Source of the DNA: SAR202 cluster bacterium bin16
Lineage (GTDB): Bacteria > Chloroflexota > Dehalococcoidia > Lucifugimonadales > Australimonadaceae
Assembly: GCA_002238425.1 (NCBI GenBank)
Contig: MPMJ01000011.1
Coordinates: 1 to 64,000 of the forward strand
DNA length: 64,000 nt
Direction: 5' to 3'
The notes below the pieces were generated by a model. That model saw only the letters and a program-made list of their open reading frames with translations, searched no databases and was not told the DNA's origin. Below, in pieces: positions 28,017 to 36,812 of the stretch. Each line of letters begins with the position of its first letter. The stretch's first letter is position 1. Position numbers and translations under genes: made by a program.

Positions 28017-28038
28017 GGAAACCCGGGAGGACAACGTC

Positions 28039-29205
28039 ATGCTGACGAAAGAAGACAACGAGAAGCTCACTCGGGTCGGCCCCGGCACACCCGCGGGCGA
28101 ACTGCTGCGACGCTACTGGCACCCCATCGCCATCGCGTCGGAGATAACGGAGGAGCGCCCGACGATGGCCGTGCGCAGGCTGGGCGAAGACCTCGTCATC
28201 TTCCGGGACAAGTCCGGGCGCTGGGGGCTGCTCGCCGACCACTGCGCGCACCGCAGTGCGTCGCTCGTCTACGGGCGCGTCGAGGAGCGCGGTATCGCCT
28301 GCGCCTACCACGGCTGGCTCTACGACACCGAGGGCAACATCCTGGAGACTCCGCCTGAGAAGAACGAGGCGATCATGCGCTCCGTGAAGCAGCCCGCCTA
28401 CGACTGCAAGGTCTACCTCGGCGTCGTCTGGGCGTACATGGGGCCGAAGCCCGCGCCCGTCTTCACCCCGTTCGACACGCTCGTGCGGGAGGACGGACGC
28501 CGCAAGATAAACCTCCACCCCGTGCTGGACTGCAACTGGTTCCAGGCGATGGAGAACTCCATGGACCCGGCGCACCTGCAGATACTCCACCAGGAGTACT
28601 ACGCACGCGGCCAGCGCGAGCCCGTCAACACCACGCGCGGTTTCACCGACGACGTGGACTCGTTCGAGTTCTACCAGACCGGCTACGGCCTGATGAAGAA
28701 GCGCACCTACACCAACGGCGTCGTAGACGAGCACCCCGTCCTCTTCCCCTCCATCCTCCGGCAGGGGCCGAGCACGCAGTTCCGCACGCCGATAGACGAC
28801 GAGCACACCTGGCACGTCCACATCAACTTCTGGCTCACCGATGACGGCCAGCCCGACGACACGACGTGGGACCCGCCCGTCGAGTACATCGAGCCGTACA
28901 AAGTGCCCGCGGACAAGAGCCACCCGAACGCGTGGTACGACCGCCGCTCCGTGCTCTCGCAGGACCACATGGCCTGGGAGACGCAGGGCCCCGTCACGGA
29001 CCGCTCCACCGAGCACCTCTCCTACTCGGACCGTGGCGTCGTCCTGCTGCGCCGCACGATGTTCGAGCAGATGGAGCGCGTCGCACGCGGCGAAGACCCG
29101 CTGGGCGTCATCCGGGACCCGGACCACCCCATCGTCGACACGAACATCGACGAGGACGTCTGGCAGAAGCAGCCCACCCACCGCTGGGGGGCCGTCCGGG
29201 CGTAG
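28039..29205 (+). CDS. Rieske ring-hydroxylating oxygenase, alpha subunit (2 of 3)
   Basis: This 388-aa paralog has the Rieske site CAHRSAS/CAYHGW and iron site NSMDPAHLQILHQEY. It starts 23 bp after the preceding gene, so the two share a transcript. The 3' end is copied once more by a 140-bp tandem duplication (29101-29380). Confidence 0.9.
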   Translation: MLTKEDNEKLTRVGPGTPAGELLRRYWHPIAIASEITEERPTMAVRRLGEDLVIFRDKSGRWGLLADHCAHRSASLVYGRVEERGIACAYHGWLYDTEGNILETPPEKNEAIMRSVKQPAYDCKVYLGVVWAYMGPKPAPVFTPFDTLVREDGRRKINLHPVLDCNWFQAMENSMDPAHLQILHQEYYARGQREPVNTTRGFTDDVDSFEFYQTGYGLMKKRTYTNGVVDEHPVLFPSILRQGPSTQFRTPIDDEHTWHVHINFWLTDDGQPDDTTWDPPVEYIEPYKVPADKSHPNAWYDRRSVLSQDHMAWETQGPVTDRSTEHLSYSDRGVVLLRRTMFEQMERVARGEDPLGVIRDPDHPIVDTNIDEDVWQKQPTHRWGAVRA

Positions 29206-29380
29206 CCGGTAGTCGCCGAAAACCAGGAGGGGGCCGGCCGGCTGGGCGCCATCCGGGCCCCGGACCGCCCCATCGTCGACACGAACATCGACGAGGACGT
29301 CTGGCAGAAGCAGCCCACCCACCGCTGGGGGGCCGTCCGGGCGTAGCCGGTAGTAGCCGAAAACCAGGAGGAGGCCGGCA
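29101..29380. repeat. 140-bp tandem duplication of a Rieske gene 3' end
   Basis: CTGGGCGTCATCC at 29101 recurs as CTGGGCGCCATCC at 29241. The unit spans the gene 3' end, its stop and the AAAACCAGGAGG leader. Differences cluster at the junction and mostly change A/T to G/C. Confidence 0.85.
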
Positions 29381-30723
29381 TGCTCACAGCCGAAACCAAC
29401 GAGCGGCTGGCTCGGGTTGGCCCGGGGACTCCGGGCGGCGAGTTGCTGCGCCGCTACTGGTTGCCGCTCAGGCCCTACGCCCAACTCCTGTCGGAGCCGG
29501 TCATGAAGGTGCGCCTACTCGGTGAAGACCTTGTCTTCTTCCGCACGCTGAACGGGGACATCGGGCTCATCGGCGACAGGTGCGCTCACCGCTCGATGGG
29601 CATGGAGTGGGGCATCCCGGACGAAGACGGATTGCGCTGCTCGTACCACGGCTGGCTCTACGGTACTGACGGGCGATGCCTCGATACCCCGCTGGAGGCG
29701 CACGACAGCGCCTTCACGAACCGCATCAAACTCAAGGGCTACCCGGTCAGGGAGATGGGCGGGCTCATCTGGGCCTACCTCGGGCCGGAACCGGCGCCGC
29801 TGCTTCCGCCCTGGCCTGTCTTCGTATGGCCCAACGCCATCCGCCAGATCGCCTGCACCCTCCTGCCCTGCAACTGGCTCCAGAGCTGGGAGAACACCGG
29901 AGACCCCGCGCACAACCCGTGGCTTCACGGCGAGCTCTTCAAGTACGCCCTGGAGAAAGACGGACTGCTGGAGGACCGGGTCACGGACGAAGGAACGCAC
30001 CGGGCTTTCACCTCAATCCGTTCCGGCATCGGCATCGAGGGCCTCTACGCCCGGCCCACGCCCTTCGGCATGGAGAAGGGCATCAGCTACTCCAGGGCAC
30101 TCGGCGCCGACTTCGACGGGGAGGCCGGACACTCGACCGTCATCTTCCCCGTCATGACCGGCGGCGAGATCGGCAACACCATGTACAACAGGACGCAGGT
30201 GCGCGTCCCCATCGACGACACCAGCACCTACTACATCCACTACGAGATAGCCGCCGCGCCGAAGGGCGTCGACACGCCCCGGCAGGAAATCGTTCCCTTC
30301 TACGAAGTGCCGCTCTGGGACCGGGAGGGGAAGGCCATCCTCGACCACACCTTTACGCAGGACATGATCGCGTGGTGGTCGCAGGGCGCCATAACGGACC
30401 GCACCGCCGAGAACCTCGGCCGCACCGACATCCCCATCGTCTTCCTCCGGCGTCAGCTGGAGGAGAACATGCGCATCGTGGAGGACGGCGGCGACCCCCT
30501 CAACGTCTTTCGCGACCCGGACCGCATGGAGGAGATCGTCTCCCAGGTTCGCTACCGTGACGAGGAAGAGGCCGTCCGGCGCATCGGCAGCAGGATCGGC
30601 GGCTACCGCGAGCAGTACCATCGCGGCTACTGGCGCGACGACGTTGGCCGCTACGCTCCCGCCAACGAGCTCGTGCAGGAGTTGCACCGGCGGGTCGAAG
30701 AAGCCTATGGCGCGGTGCGCTGA
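29380..30723 (+). CDS. Rieske ring-hydroxylating oxygenase, alpha subunit (3 of 3)
   Basis: This 447-aa paralog has the Rieske site CAHRSMG/CSYHGW and iron site NTGDPAHNPWLHGEL. It starts MLTAETNERLARVG behind AGGAGGAGG. The three copies probably arose by tandem duplication and then diverged toward different substrates. No ferredoxin or reductase gene lies in the cluster. Confidence 0.9.
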   Translation: MLTAETNERLARVGPGTPGGELLRRYWLPLRPYAQLLSEPVMKVRLLGEDLVFFRTLNGDIGLIGDRCAHRSMGMEWGIPDEDGLRCSYHGWLYGTDGRCLDTPLEAHDSAFTNRIKLKGYPVREMGGLIWAYLGPEPAPLLPPWPVFVWPNAIRQIACTLLPCNWLQSWENTGDPAHNPWLHGELFKYALEKDGLLEDRVTDEGTHRAFTSIRSGIGIEGLYARPTPFGMEKGISYSRALGADFDGEAGHSTVIFPVMTGGEIGNTMYNRTQVRVPIDDTSTYYIHYEIAAAPKGVDTPRQEIVPFYEVPLWDREGKAILDHTFTQDMIAWWSQGAITDRTAENLGRTDIPIVFLRRQLEENMRIVEDGGDPLNVFRDPDRMEEIVSQVRYRDEEEAVRRIGSRIGGYREQYHRGYWRDDVGRYAPANELVQELHRRVEEAYGAVR

Positions 30724-30781
30724 GCAGGGTCGTCTGCCCCAACAGACAATGCCAGCCTCATCTCTGGGAGAATGTCAGCCG

Positions 30782-30988
30782 ATGCCGAACGGCCCCAAAC
30801 CTGTCATCGCCTACGCGTGTCCTCACTGCGGAGAGACGACCGTGACCCAGCACGAAACAGAGCCTCGGCATCTCTTGGACTGGGAGAACACGGTGTGGGT
30901 CGAACTGGTCTTCGAGTGCGCCAGTTGCGAATGGTCCCAGGTGGTGGCCCGGTACCCTGCCGACGTTAGACCCACCGCATCACGGTAG
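30782..30988 (+). CDS. small zinc-ribbon-like protein
   Basis: This 68-aa protein carries two CxxC pairs, YACPHCGE and FECASCEW, about 35 residues apart, which likely bind one zinc ion. It could be a regulator or a metal-binding adaptor; function unknown. GGGAGA stands about 10 nt before ATG 30782. An earlier in-frame ATG at 30749 is possible. Confidence 0.6.
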   Translation: MPNGPKPVIAYACPHCGETTVTQHETEPRHLLDWENTVWVELVFECASCEWSQVVARYPADVRPTASR

Positions 30989-31027
30989 CCAGGCGGACCT
31001 GAAGCACTTGAGTGGGATTGGCTCCCC

Positions 31028-31759
31028 CTACCGCCAGTCGGCGTAGAGCGGGTCCTCGTCTACGAACGCGCGCACGATGCCGTCGTAGACCAGCCAGAAG
31101 GTGTCGAGCGTTGCGTTCAGCGACTCCCGGACGGACTGCTGCTCGAGGTCGCTCACGGCGTACTTCTCGATGACGTAGGGGCCCACCTTCATGTGCTCCT
31201 CGTCGACCGACATGTGCAGCGTCCAGTAGAGGATGTCGTCGCTGTCACGCTCGAAGCCGTAGTGGTTGACGAGGCCGTTGACCACGCGGTTCATCCGTCC
31301 GCTCGCGGTGCCTTCCAGCGCGAGTCCCTGCGACGCGTACAGTTCCAGCCAGGAGCGCTGGCCGATGAGCAGCTCACGCCAGTTCAGCAGGCCGCGCGTC
31401 TCGGGCAGCGGCTGGGTGGCGTTGAGTTCGTCGCGGGGGATGCCGGCGGCCTCGGCAAACTGGATGTACAACTCCTTGTGGCCCGCGGTGCCGGTCTCGC
31501 CGCCCTCCGCCTCTTCGGAGAGGTTCTCGAACCACATGCGCTCGAGTTCCGTGTCCTGCGGGGAGCGCGCGAACATCGCCGCGATGGGTTTCGGGAACGG
31601 CTTGGGGAAGAGCAGGTAGAACTGCTTGATGAAGCCATTGAGCTGGGGGCGTGTGAGCTGCCCCTCCTCGATCATCTCAAACAGCGGGTGCTTGCGGCTG
31701 TGCTTCAGCTCCTGCAACTGCTGCATCTCGGCGAGAAACTCCCTGGTAGCGAGCGCCAT
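31028..31759 (-). CDS. heme-oxygenase-fold (PqqC/CADD-like) diiron-type redox protein
   Basis: This 243-aa all-helical protein has candidate iron ligands in HSRKHPLFEMIEEG, WFENLSEEAEGG and MSVDEEHMKVG, as in the PqqC/TenA/CADD superfamily. CADD-type enzymes make p-aminobenzoate by self-sacrificing chemistry. The specific role here is not decided by sequence. ATG 31759 fits the family start. Confidence 0.7.
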   Translation of the reverse strand: MALATREFLAEMQQLQELKHSRKHPLFEMIEEGQLTRPQLNGFIKQFYLLFPKPFPKPIAAMFARSPQDTELERMWFENLSEEAEGGETGTAGHKELYIQFAEAAGIPRDELNATQPLPETRGLLNWRELLIGQRSWLELYASQGLALEGTASGRMNRVVNGLVNHYGFERDSDDILYWTLHMSVDEEHMKVGPYVIEKYAVSDLEQQSVRESLNATLDTFWLVYDGIVRAFVDEDPLYADWR

Positions 31760-31822
31760 CGGTTGGGCCTCCGTGCGGTCAAGAGTGCGACGGCAAGTAT
31801 ACGCGCGCGCCGCCGTCTCCTG

Positions 31823-31828
31823 TACCAT
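31823..31828 (+). promoter_or_regulatory. -10 box 8 nt before the LLM start
   Basis: TACCAT lies 8 nt before ATG 31837, and no Shine-Dalgarno is visible, so a leaderless mRNA is plausible. Confidence 0.45.
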
Positions 31829-31836
31829 TGCGCCCT

Positions 31837-32778
31837 ATGATCGAGTTCGGCGTGTCGCTCCCCACCATCGGCATGGACGACCCCTCAGCCGTGCGGCTCG
31901 TTGCGGAGCAGGCGGAGGCGTCCGGGCTCGACTCGGTCTGGGCCGCCGACCACATCGTGCTGCCGACCAGCCACACCTCCACGTACCCTTACAGCGCCGA
32001 CGGCGAGTTCCTCATCGCGCCCGGCCTGCCGTTCCTCGACCAGTTCACGACGCTCGCCTGGGTGGCGGGGTTCACGTCGCGGGTGAAGCTCGGCACGGCG
32101 GTAACGCTGCTGCCGCTGCGCCACCCGCTTGCTGCGGCCAAGACGACCGCTACGCTGGACGTACTCTCCGGCGGACGCAGCATTCTCGGTGTCGCGGCTG
32201 GCTGGCTGCGGGAGGAGTTCGAGGCGCTCGGGCTGGACTTCGACCAGCGCGGCGCAGCGCTCGACGAGAGCCTGCGACTGGTGCTCGCAGCGTGGACGGA
32301 GCAGGAGGTGCGGTTCGAGGGGCGTTTCTTCAACGTGCAGGGCGTGGAGTCGTATCCGCACCCGGCGCAGGCGCCGCATCCGCCCATATGGGTGGGCGGT
32401 CACACGAAGCCGGTCATGCGCCGCGCCGCGCTCTACGGCGACGCGTGGTTCCCGCCGCTGTTCGCCACGACGCCGCAGGCGCTCGCGGAAGCGCACCGCT
32501 CGATGAACGAGGAGGCGGCTGCCCACGGACGCGGCGACGGCGCGGTCTCGCTCTCGCTCCGCGTGCTCGTCGACCTGCGTGACGAGCCGGACATAGCAGG
32601 CGCGGAGAAACGCGGCGCGCTCACCGGCGAGCCGCAGCGAATCACGGCGACGCTCGCGGAGTACGCGGAAGCGGGCGTGAGTCACTTCGTCTTTCTGCCG
32701 CAGGCGCGGAGCCTCGCCGACGTGCAGCGGACGATCGACCTGCTCAGCACGAGAGTCGTGCCGGAGTTGCGGTCGTGA
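31837..32778 (+). CDS. LLM-class flavin-dependent oxidoreductase
   Basis: This 313-aa protein of the F420/FMN luciferase-like family (TIGR03619-like) has SVWAADHIVLPTSHTSTYPY, KLGTAVTLLPLRHPLAAAKT, GGRSILGVAAGWLREEF and HPPIWVGGHTKP. Substrate unknown. Its stop overlaps the start of the MBL-fold hydrolase by 4 bp (GTGA), so the two are coupled. Confidence 0.88.
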   Translation: MIEFGVSLPTIGMDDPSAVRLVAEQAEASGLDSVWAADHIVLPTSHTSTYPYSADGEFLIAPGLPFLDQFTTLAWVAGFTSRVKLGTAVTLLPLRHPLAAAKTTATLDVLSGGRSILGVAAGWLREEFEALGLDFDQRGAALDESLRLVLAAWTEQEVRFEGRFFNVQGVESYPHPAQAPHPPIWVGGHTKPVMRRAALYGDAWFPPLFATTPQALAEAHRSMNEEAAAHGRGDGAVSLSLRVLVDLRDEPDIAGAEKRGALTGEPQRITATLAEYAEAGVSHFVFLPQARSLADVQRTIDLLSTRVVPELRS

Positions 32779-33626
32779 CACAGGGCGACTACCGCACCGG
32801 CGCCATCGAGGTTGCGCCCGGCGCGTATGCGTTCATCCAGGCGGGCGGCGCGACGGACGCGGGCTTCCTCGTCGAGGAGGAGGGCGTCGTCATCATCGAC
32901 ACGCTCATGACGCCCGCGCTTGCTGAGCGGCTGCTGGCCGAGGCGCGTCGCGTGACGGACAAGCCGGTGCGGTACGTCGTGAACACGCACTGGCACGGCG
33001 ACCACCTCTTCGGCAACGCGCTCATGCCGGAAGCGCCCATCGTGGCGCACGACACCTGCCGCGAGGACCTCGCCACAGAATGGGACACGCACCGCGCGTT
33101 CCTGCGCGACCTCTACCCAGCGATCTACGAGGAGTGGCGCGACCTGCCGCAGACGCCGCCCAATCTGACGTTCAGCGACACGCTGACGCTCCACCTCGGC
33201 GAGCGGCCCGTCGAGCTGCGCTTCTTCGGCAGGGCGCACACGAGGGGCGACATCGCGGTCTACCTGCCGACGGAGGGCGTGCTGTTCGCGGGCGACCTCT
33301 CCTTCCACCAGTACATCCCGAACGCGCGGGATGGCTTCCCGCTCGCGTGGGCGGACGCCGCCGAGCGCGCCGCGCAGGTGGAGTGCGACGTCGTGGTGCC
33401 GGGGCACGGGCCGCTGGGGACGCGCGCCGACATGGACGAGATGCGCGAGTGTCTGCTGCGCATCACGGAGCAGGGAGAGCGCAGCTTCGCGGAAGGACGC
33501 TCCGAGGAGGAGGCGGTGGCTTCGCTGGACCTCGGGCCGTTCGCCGGTTGGGGGCGGCAGGAGGACCGCCTCCCGCCGCTCATGTCACGCCTCTATCGCG
33601 AGTTGCGCGGCGAGTTCGCGGAGTAG
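32775..33626 (+). CDS. metallo-beta-lactamase-fold hydrolase
   Basis: This 283-aa protein has the metal-binding THWHGDHLFGN motif, an H/D ligand region GRAHTRGD and a C-terminal GHGPLG. It likely cleaves a thioester, lactone or similar compound produced by the coupled LLM enzyme. GTG 32775 overlaps the LLM stop. Confidence 0.88.
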   Translation: MTQGDYRTGAIEVAPGAYAFIQAGGATDAGFLVEEEGVVIIDTLMTPALAERLLAEARRVTDKPVRYVVNTHWHGDHLFGNALMPEAPIVAHDTCREDLATEWDTHRAFLRDLYPAIYEEWRDLPQTPPNLTFSDTLTLHLGERPVELRFFGRAHTRGDIAVYLPTEGVLFAGDLSFHQYIPNARDGFPLAWADAAERAAQVECDVVVPGHGPLGTRADMDEMRECLLRITEQGERSFAEGRSEEEAVASLDLGPFAGWGRQEDRLPPLMSRLYRELRGEFAE

Positions 33627-33644
33627 GCCTCCGAGCGGGCCGGC

Positions 33645-34352
33645 TCACTCGGCGAGGAGCGCGGTCGTCTCTTCGTAGAGGACAGTGATATCGCGCTCGA
33701 CGATCTCCCACACCTGGGCGTTCTCCAGCCTGTCGTACTCATGAGCGATGAGGTTGCGGAACCGGATGATCTCCTGGAAGCCGATGATGCGTTCGAGGGT
33801 TGCACGGTCCTGCCTGCCGAGGCGGCTTACCCCTTCGCCGATAATCTCGAACTGCCGCTCCACCGCGCTGCGGAGGAGTAGGTCGTCAAGGTAATCGTCC
33901 AGCGCCTTCCCCTCTGTGAACCAGCTCATCTGCCCGGCAGCCTGGTTGATGTCGTAGAGCAGTTTCTTGGTTCGCAGTTCCACGGGGGAGCACTCCGGTG
34001 CGGGATGGGGGGCAGCGAGCGGTGGGCGTTCCGGCGCGGTCGGAGACTCGTAGAGCGGCGTCCTCGGTCCGGTATCAACGGCCTGCCGGAAGTACGGATT
34101 GCTGATGGCCTGTTCTTCGACGAGATCCACGTCCATGCCGAACAGGTCCTGGAGCGCGACAGCGAGGCGGAAGTAGGGCGCGGGGCGGCTGCCCTTCGGA
34201 CGCGGCTCGAAGCTCACGAGGAAATCGAGGTCGCTCTCGCCGGGGCGGAACTCTCCCGTCGCGGCGGAGCCGAACAACTCCAGCCGTGCAACCTCGTGCT
34301 CCCGGCAGAGCCTTTCGATCTCGACGATGCGTTCTTCCACCAGCGGCGTCAT
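33645..34352 (-). CDS. MNT nucleotidyltransferase - HEPN fusion (MntA-HepT-like toxin-antitoxin in one frame)
   Basis: Residues 1-100 form an MNT nucleotidyltransferase: GSAATGEFRPGESDLDFLV gives GS and DxD, with a third Asp in DVDLVEE. A Pro-rich linker (about 100-123) leads to a HEPN domain with RNLIAH (199-204), the R-x4-H active site of HepT RNases. Normally these are two genes, where MntA AMPylates and silences HepT. Here no stop separates them. A GTG at 33983 before the HEPN part could be a second start. ATG 34352 fits the MNT family; an ATG at 34376 is possible. Confidence 0.8.
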   Translation of the reverse strand: MTPLVEERIVEIERLCREHEVARLELFGSAATGEFRPGESDLDFLVSFEPRPKGSRPAPYFRLAVALQDLFGMDVDLVEEQAISNPYFRQAVDTGPRTPLYESPTAPERPPLAAPHPAPECSPVELRTKKLLYDINQAAGQMSWFTEGKALDDYLDDLLLRSAVERQFEIIGEGVSRLGRQDRATLERIIGFQEIIRFRNLIAHEYDRLENAQVWEIVERDITVLYEETTALLAE

Positions 34353-34432
34353 CGCAGACTTACTCCTCGCCGCCATGATACCAGCGAGGCGTCAACATCC
34401 TCCGCGGCGGGGAGCCTGGCCGCATTCGGCTC

Positions 34433-35227
34433 CTAGTCCCAGCGGGTGTTCGGCTTGGGCTCCAGTTCGCCGTCGACGTAGATGTCGGCTTTGCCCTGCG
34501 GGAAGCAGACGTAGCCCTCGACCTTGGCGGACTCCGCCGTGGGGTCGCGGTACATCCATGCGATGTCCTCGAACGTCTCGCCGGCCACGTCTGCGTGGAA
34601 GTAGCTCGCCAGGCCCTTGTAGGTGGAGCCGAGCACGCGCTCGCTCGGGCGGAGGAGGTCCTTGCGGACGTCCTTGCCGGGGATGTAGTAGCGGTGGGGA
34701 AGCCCGGTCTCCAGCAGCATCACCGGCTGGTCCGTCTCCGCGACGGTCACACCGTTCAGTTCCACGCGCACGTGGCGGGAGCTCCGGAGGCAGTCCACGC
34801 GGGTGTACGGGTCCTTCGGGCCGATGAAGACCTCTTCCTCCTCCTCGAACCAGCCGTCCATCCTGTTCCAGTAGAACGCCACGTAGTCCCGTGCGTCCAC
34901 GCAGCCTTCCAAGGGCTCCTGGTACGCCCAGACCGCGTTCTCCTCCACCCGGTCGCCAACCTTGACGCTCCAGTACTGAGCGTCTCCCTTGATCGGTCAG
35001 AAGGTGCTCTTATCGGTCTCCTCCAGCAGGTCCATCCGCACGTCGGCCATCGGGAAGTAGTAGATCGGCTGGTGGCGCGTCTCATACATGATGACCGCGC
35101 TCTTGCTGTCGGCGATCGTCTCCCCGCCAAGCGTGACCCGGATGCGCTTGGGCGTAGGCTCCAGGAAGGAGACGTGCTCCCCTATGCCCTGTGCGTTGAT
35201 CTCATACGCTCTGAATACCTGCGTCAT
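34433..35227 (-). CDS. double DUF427 protein with in-frame UGA at a conserved Cys (selenoprotein candidate or nonsense mutation)
   Basis: Reading through gives a 264-aa protein with two DUF427 domains. The first starts MTQVFRAYEINAQ and contains IADSKSAVIMYETRHQPIYY. The TGA (34999-34997) is residue 77 in DKSTF-U-PIKGDAQYW, where the family has Cys in C-P-x-K-G. After it the frame continues intact: YWSVKVGDRVEENAVWAY, then a second DUF427 domain. A 7-bp perfect hairpin begins 12 nt after the UGA. Single-domain DUF427 function is unknown. Nonsense mutation of a TGC/TGT codon is the alternative. Confidence 0.7.
34964..34984 (-). promoter_or_regulatory. hairpin downstream of the in-frame UGA, candidate bacterial SECIS
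   Basis: On the minus strand GACGCTC-AGTACTG-GAGCGTC forms a perfect 7-bp stem with a 7-nt loop, starting 12 nt after the TGA. The apical loop begins 19 nt after the UGA and has G as second base, both within the usual bacterial SECIS rules. It could arise by chance in GC-rich coding DNA. Confidence 0.45.
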
Positions 35228-35255
35228 GCCGCCCTCCTTGCGCCCTTTGACCTGT

Positions 35256-35285
35256 CGTTCCTGCGCAGGCAGGAACCTCGCTCCT
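35256..35285. repeat. R3 dispersed palindrome
   Basis: GTTCCTGCGCAGGCAGGAAC is a copy of the R3 unit in the short gap between the DUF427 gene and the alcohol dehydrogenase. Confidence 0.65.
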
Positions 35286-35302
35286 GTTCGCCGTTCACGC
35301 CC

Positions 35303-36361
35303 CTAGTTCCAGAGCGTGATGCCCATCAGCACGTTGCCGTGGTGCACGTCCTCGATAGCCTCGTTGATCTGCTCGAACCCGTAGCGCTTCGTGATGAAGG
35401 AGCCGATCTCGATGCGTCTCTGCGCGACGAGGTCGAGCACTTCCGTCACGTCGCTCGTCCGGCGCATCGCAACGCCGGTCACCTTGATCTCCTTGAAGGG
35501 GAAGCGCGAGTCGTTGATGGTGATGGGGCCCGGCGGCATCGCGCCGACGATGGTGGCCGTGCCCGTGGGTCGAGTCGCCCGCACGATCTGGTCGGCGGTC
35601 ACCGGGTTGCCGATGGCCTCGAACGTCTTGCGCGCGCCGCCCTTCGTGATCTCCTTCGTCGCCTCGACCGGGTCGTCGGAGGTCGCGTTCACGATGTGGG
35701 TCGCGCCGTAGGAGAGCGCCGCCTCCAGCTTGCTGCCGACCACGTCGACCGCGACGATGGGGTACGCGCCGAAGAGGCGCAGCATCTGGATGATGTTCAG
35801 CCCCACGCCGCCGCAGCCGATGACCATCGCGGACTCGCCGGGAGCGAGGTGCGCGCCATTCTTCACCGCGTTGTAGGCAGTCGTCACCCGGCAGCCGACG
35901 ATGCACGACTCCTCCAGCCCCACGCCGTCCGGCAGGTGGAAGACCATGTACGCGGGCACCGACAGCAGTTGCGTGAACCCGCCGACGTTCCAGCGCGTGA
36001 CGGTCTCGCCGCCCGCCCTGCGGTACGGTGAGCCGAGCGGCATCTGCTGGCAGAGGTTCGATAGGCCCGTCATGCAGTACTCGCAGCGCCCGCAGCGGAA
36101 GCGCATGCCGACGGTCACGTTGTCGCCGTCCTTGAAGTGCTCGCGCTGGTTCTTGCCCGCGCCGACGACGATGCCGGAGACCTCGTGTCCCAGCACCGCT
36201 GGAAGCGACGTGGGTATCGAGCCGTCCTGCACCTTCAGGTCGGTGTGGCAGACGCCGCACGCCGCCACCTCGAGCAGCACGTCGTCGTCGTCAACGTCGG
36301 GCGTCTCGAAATCCTCGATAACGAGGTCCTGGTCTGCGCCCTGCAATACCGCTGCCTTCAT
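35303..36361 (-). CDS. zinc-dependent alcohol dehydrogenase
   Basis: This 352-aa medium-chain dehydrogenase has the catalytic zinc ligands in GVCHTDL and GHEVSG, the structural zinc cysteines in FRCGRCEYCMTGLSNLC, and the Rossmann motif GCGGVGLN. It oxidises an alcohol with NAD(P), probably a medium-chain or aromatic alcohol. ATG 36361 has GGGAGGGAG upstream. A TAGAAT box lies at 36395-36390. Confidence 0.9.
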   Translation of the reverse strand: MKAAVLQGADQDLVIEDFETPDVDDDDVLLEVAACGVCHTDLKVQDGSIPTSLPAVLGHEVSGIVVGAGKNQREHFKDGDNVTVGMRFRCGRCEYCMTGLSNLCQQMPLGSPYRRAGGETVTRWNVGGFTQLLSVPAYMVFHLPDGVGLEESCIVGCRVTTAYNAVKNGAHLAPGESAMVIGCGGVGLNIIQMLRLFGAYPIVAVDVVGSKLEAALSYGATHIVNATSDDPVEATKEITKGGARKTFEAIGNPVTADQIVRATRPTGTATIVGAMPPGPITINDSRFPFKEIKVTGVAMRRTSDVTEVLDLVAQRRIEIGSFITKRYGFEQINEAIEDVHHGNVLMGITLWN

Positions 36362-36742
36362 ACGCTCCCTCCCCACTGAGGATGGGCGGATTCTAGCGCA
36401 CGCTGCACGATGCCGCATGGCAGGGCCACGCCCTGGCAGGTGTTCAGAGTTGATGAGGCGAGCGCACTGCACGAACGCTCCCCGCTCCCTTCCCCGCCCC
36501 TTGTGCGCTGCCCGCGCACTCTGGATTCCCGCCGGTGCGGGAATGACGGGGCTTGCCAAGCGCCCGGCCACGCGTGGCCATCTCTGTCATGCGTCGCTCA
36601 CGCCTGCGCGATAGCTGTGCAAGCGTGGATGGCAAAATCCGGTTCGTTCGAAGTGCGCCAAAGTGAGACATTTTGAGCCATTCCACTCCTGAGACACTGT
36701 CCGAGCGCAGGAAGCGTCGAACTCACGCGGTGCGCCTTCGCC
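36362..36742. other. gap upstream of the dehydrogenase with repeats and W6
   Basis: The TAGAAT box (36395-36390, minus strand), an R3b unit near 36526-36550 and the W6 array account for most of this stretch. No gene is visible. Confidence 0.45.
36661..36690. repeat. period-10 word array W6
   Basis: GAGACATT at 36665 and GAGCCATT at 36675 are 10 bp apart on the plus strand. Read on the minus strand, the array matches W2 (AATGGCTCAAAATG then TCTCACTTTGG). It lies about 60 bp outside E6. Confidence 0.7.
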
Positions 36743-36790
36743 GACCAGCGTACGGCGCCATGGGGCGACCGCGAAAGGGTCGCGTGTCAC
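36743..36790 (-). repeat. E border repeat, copy E6
   Basis: The minus strand reads GTGACACGCGACCCTTTCGC and ends GTACGCTGGTC. Its GTGACAC end is 23 bp from the 3' end of the HigA gene. It is nearly identical to E7 in the first 21 bases (20 of 21). Confidence 0.8.
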
Positions 36791-36812
36791 GGGGGTGGGG
36801 GAGAAGCGCGGG

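Noticed and set aside
28039-30723. Rieske cluster as a recent mobile island
   Set aside because: Composition matches the chromosome and no E or IS borders it; the 140-bp duplication looks like an assembly effect.
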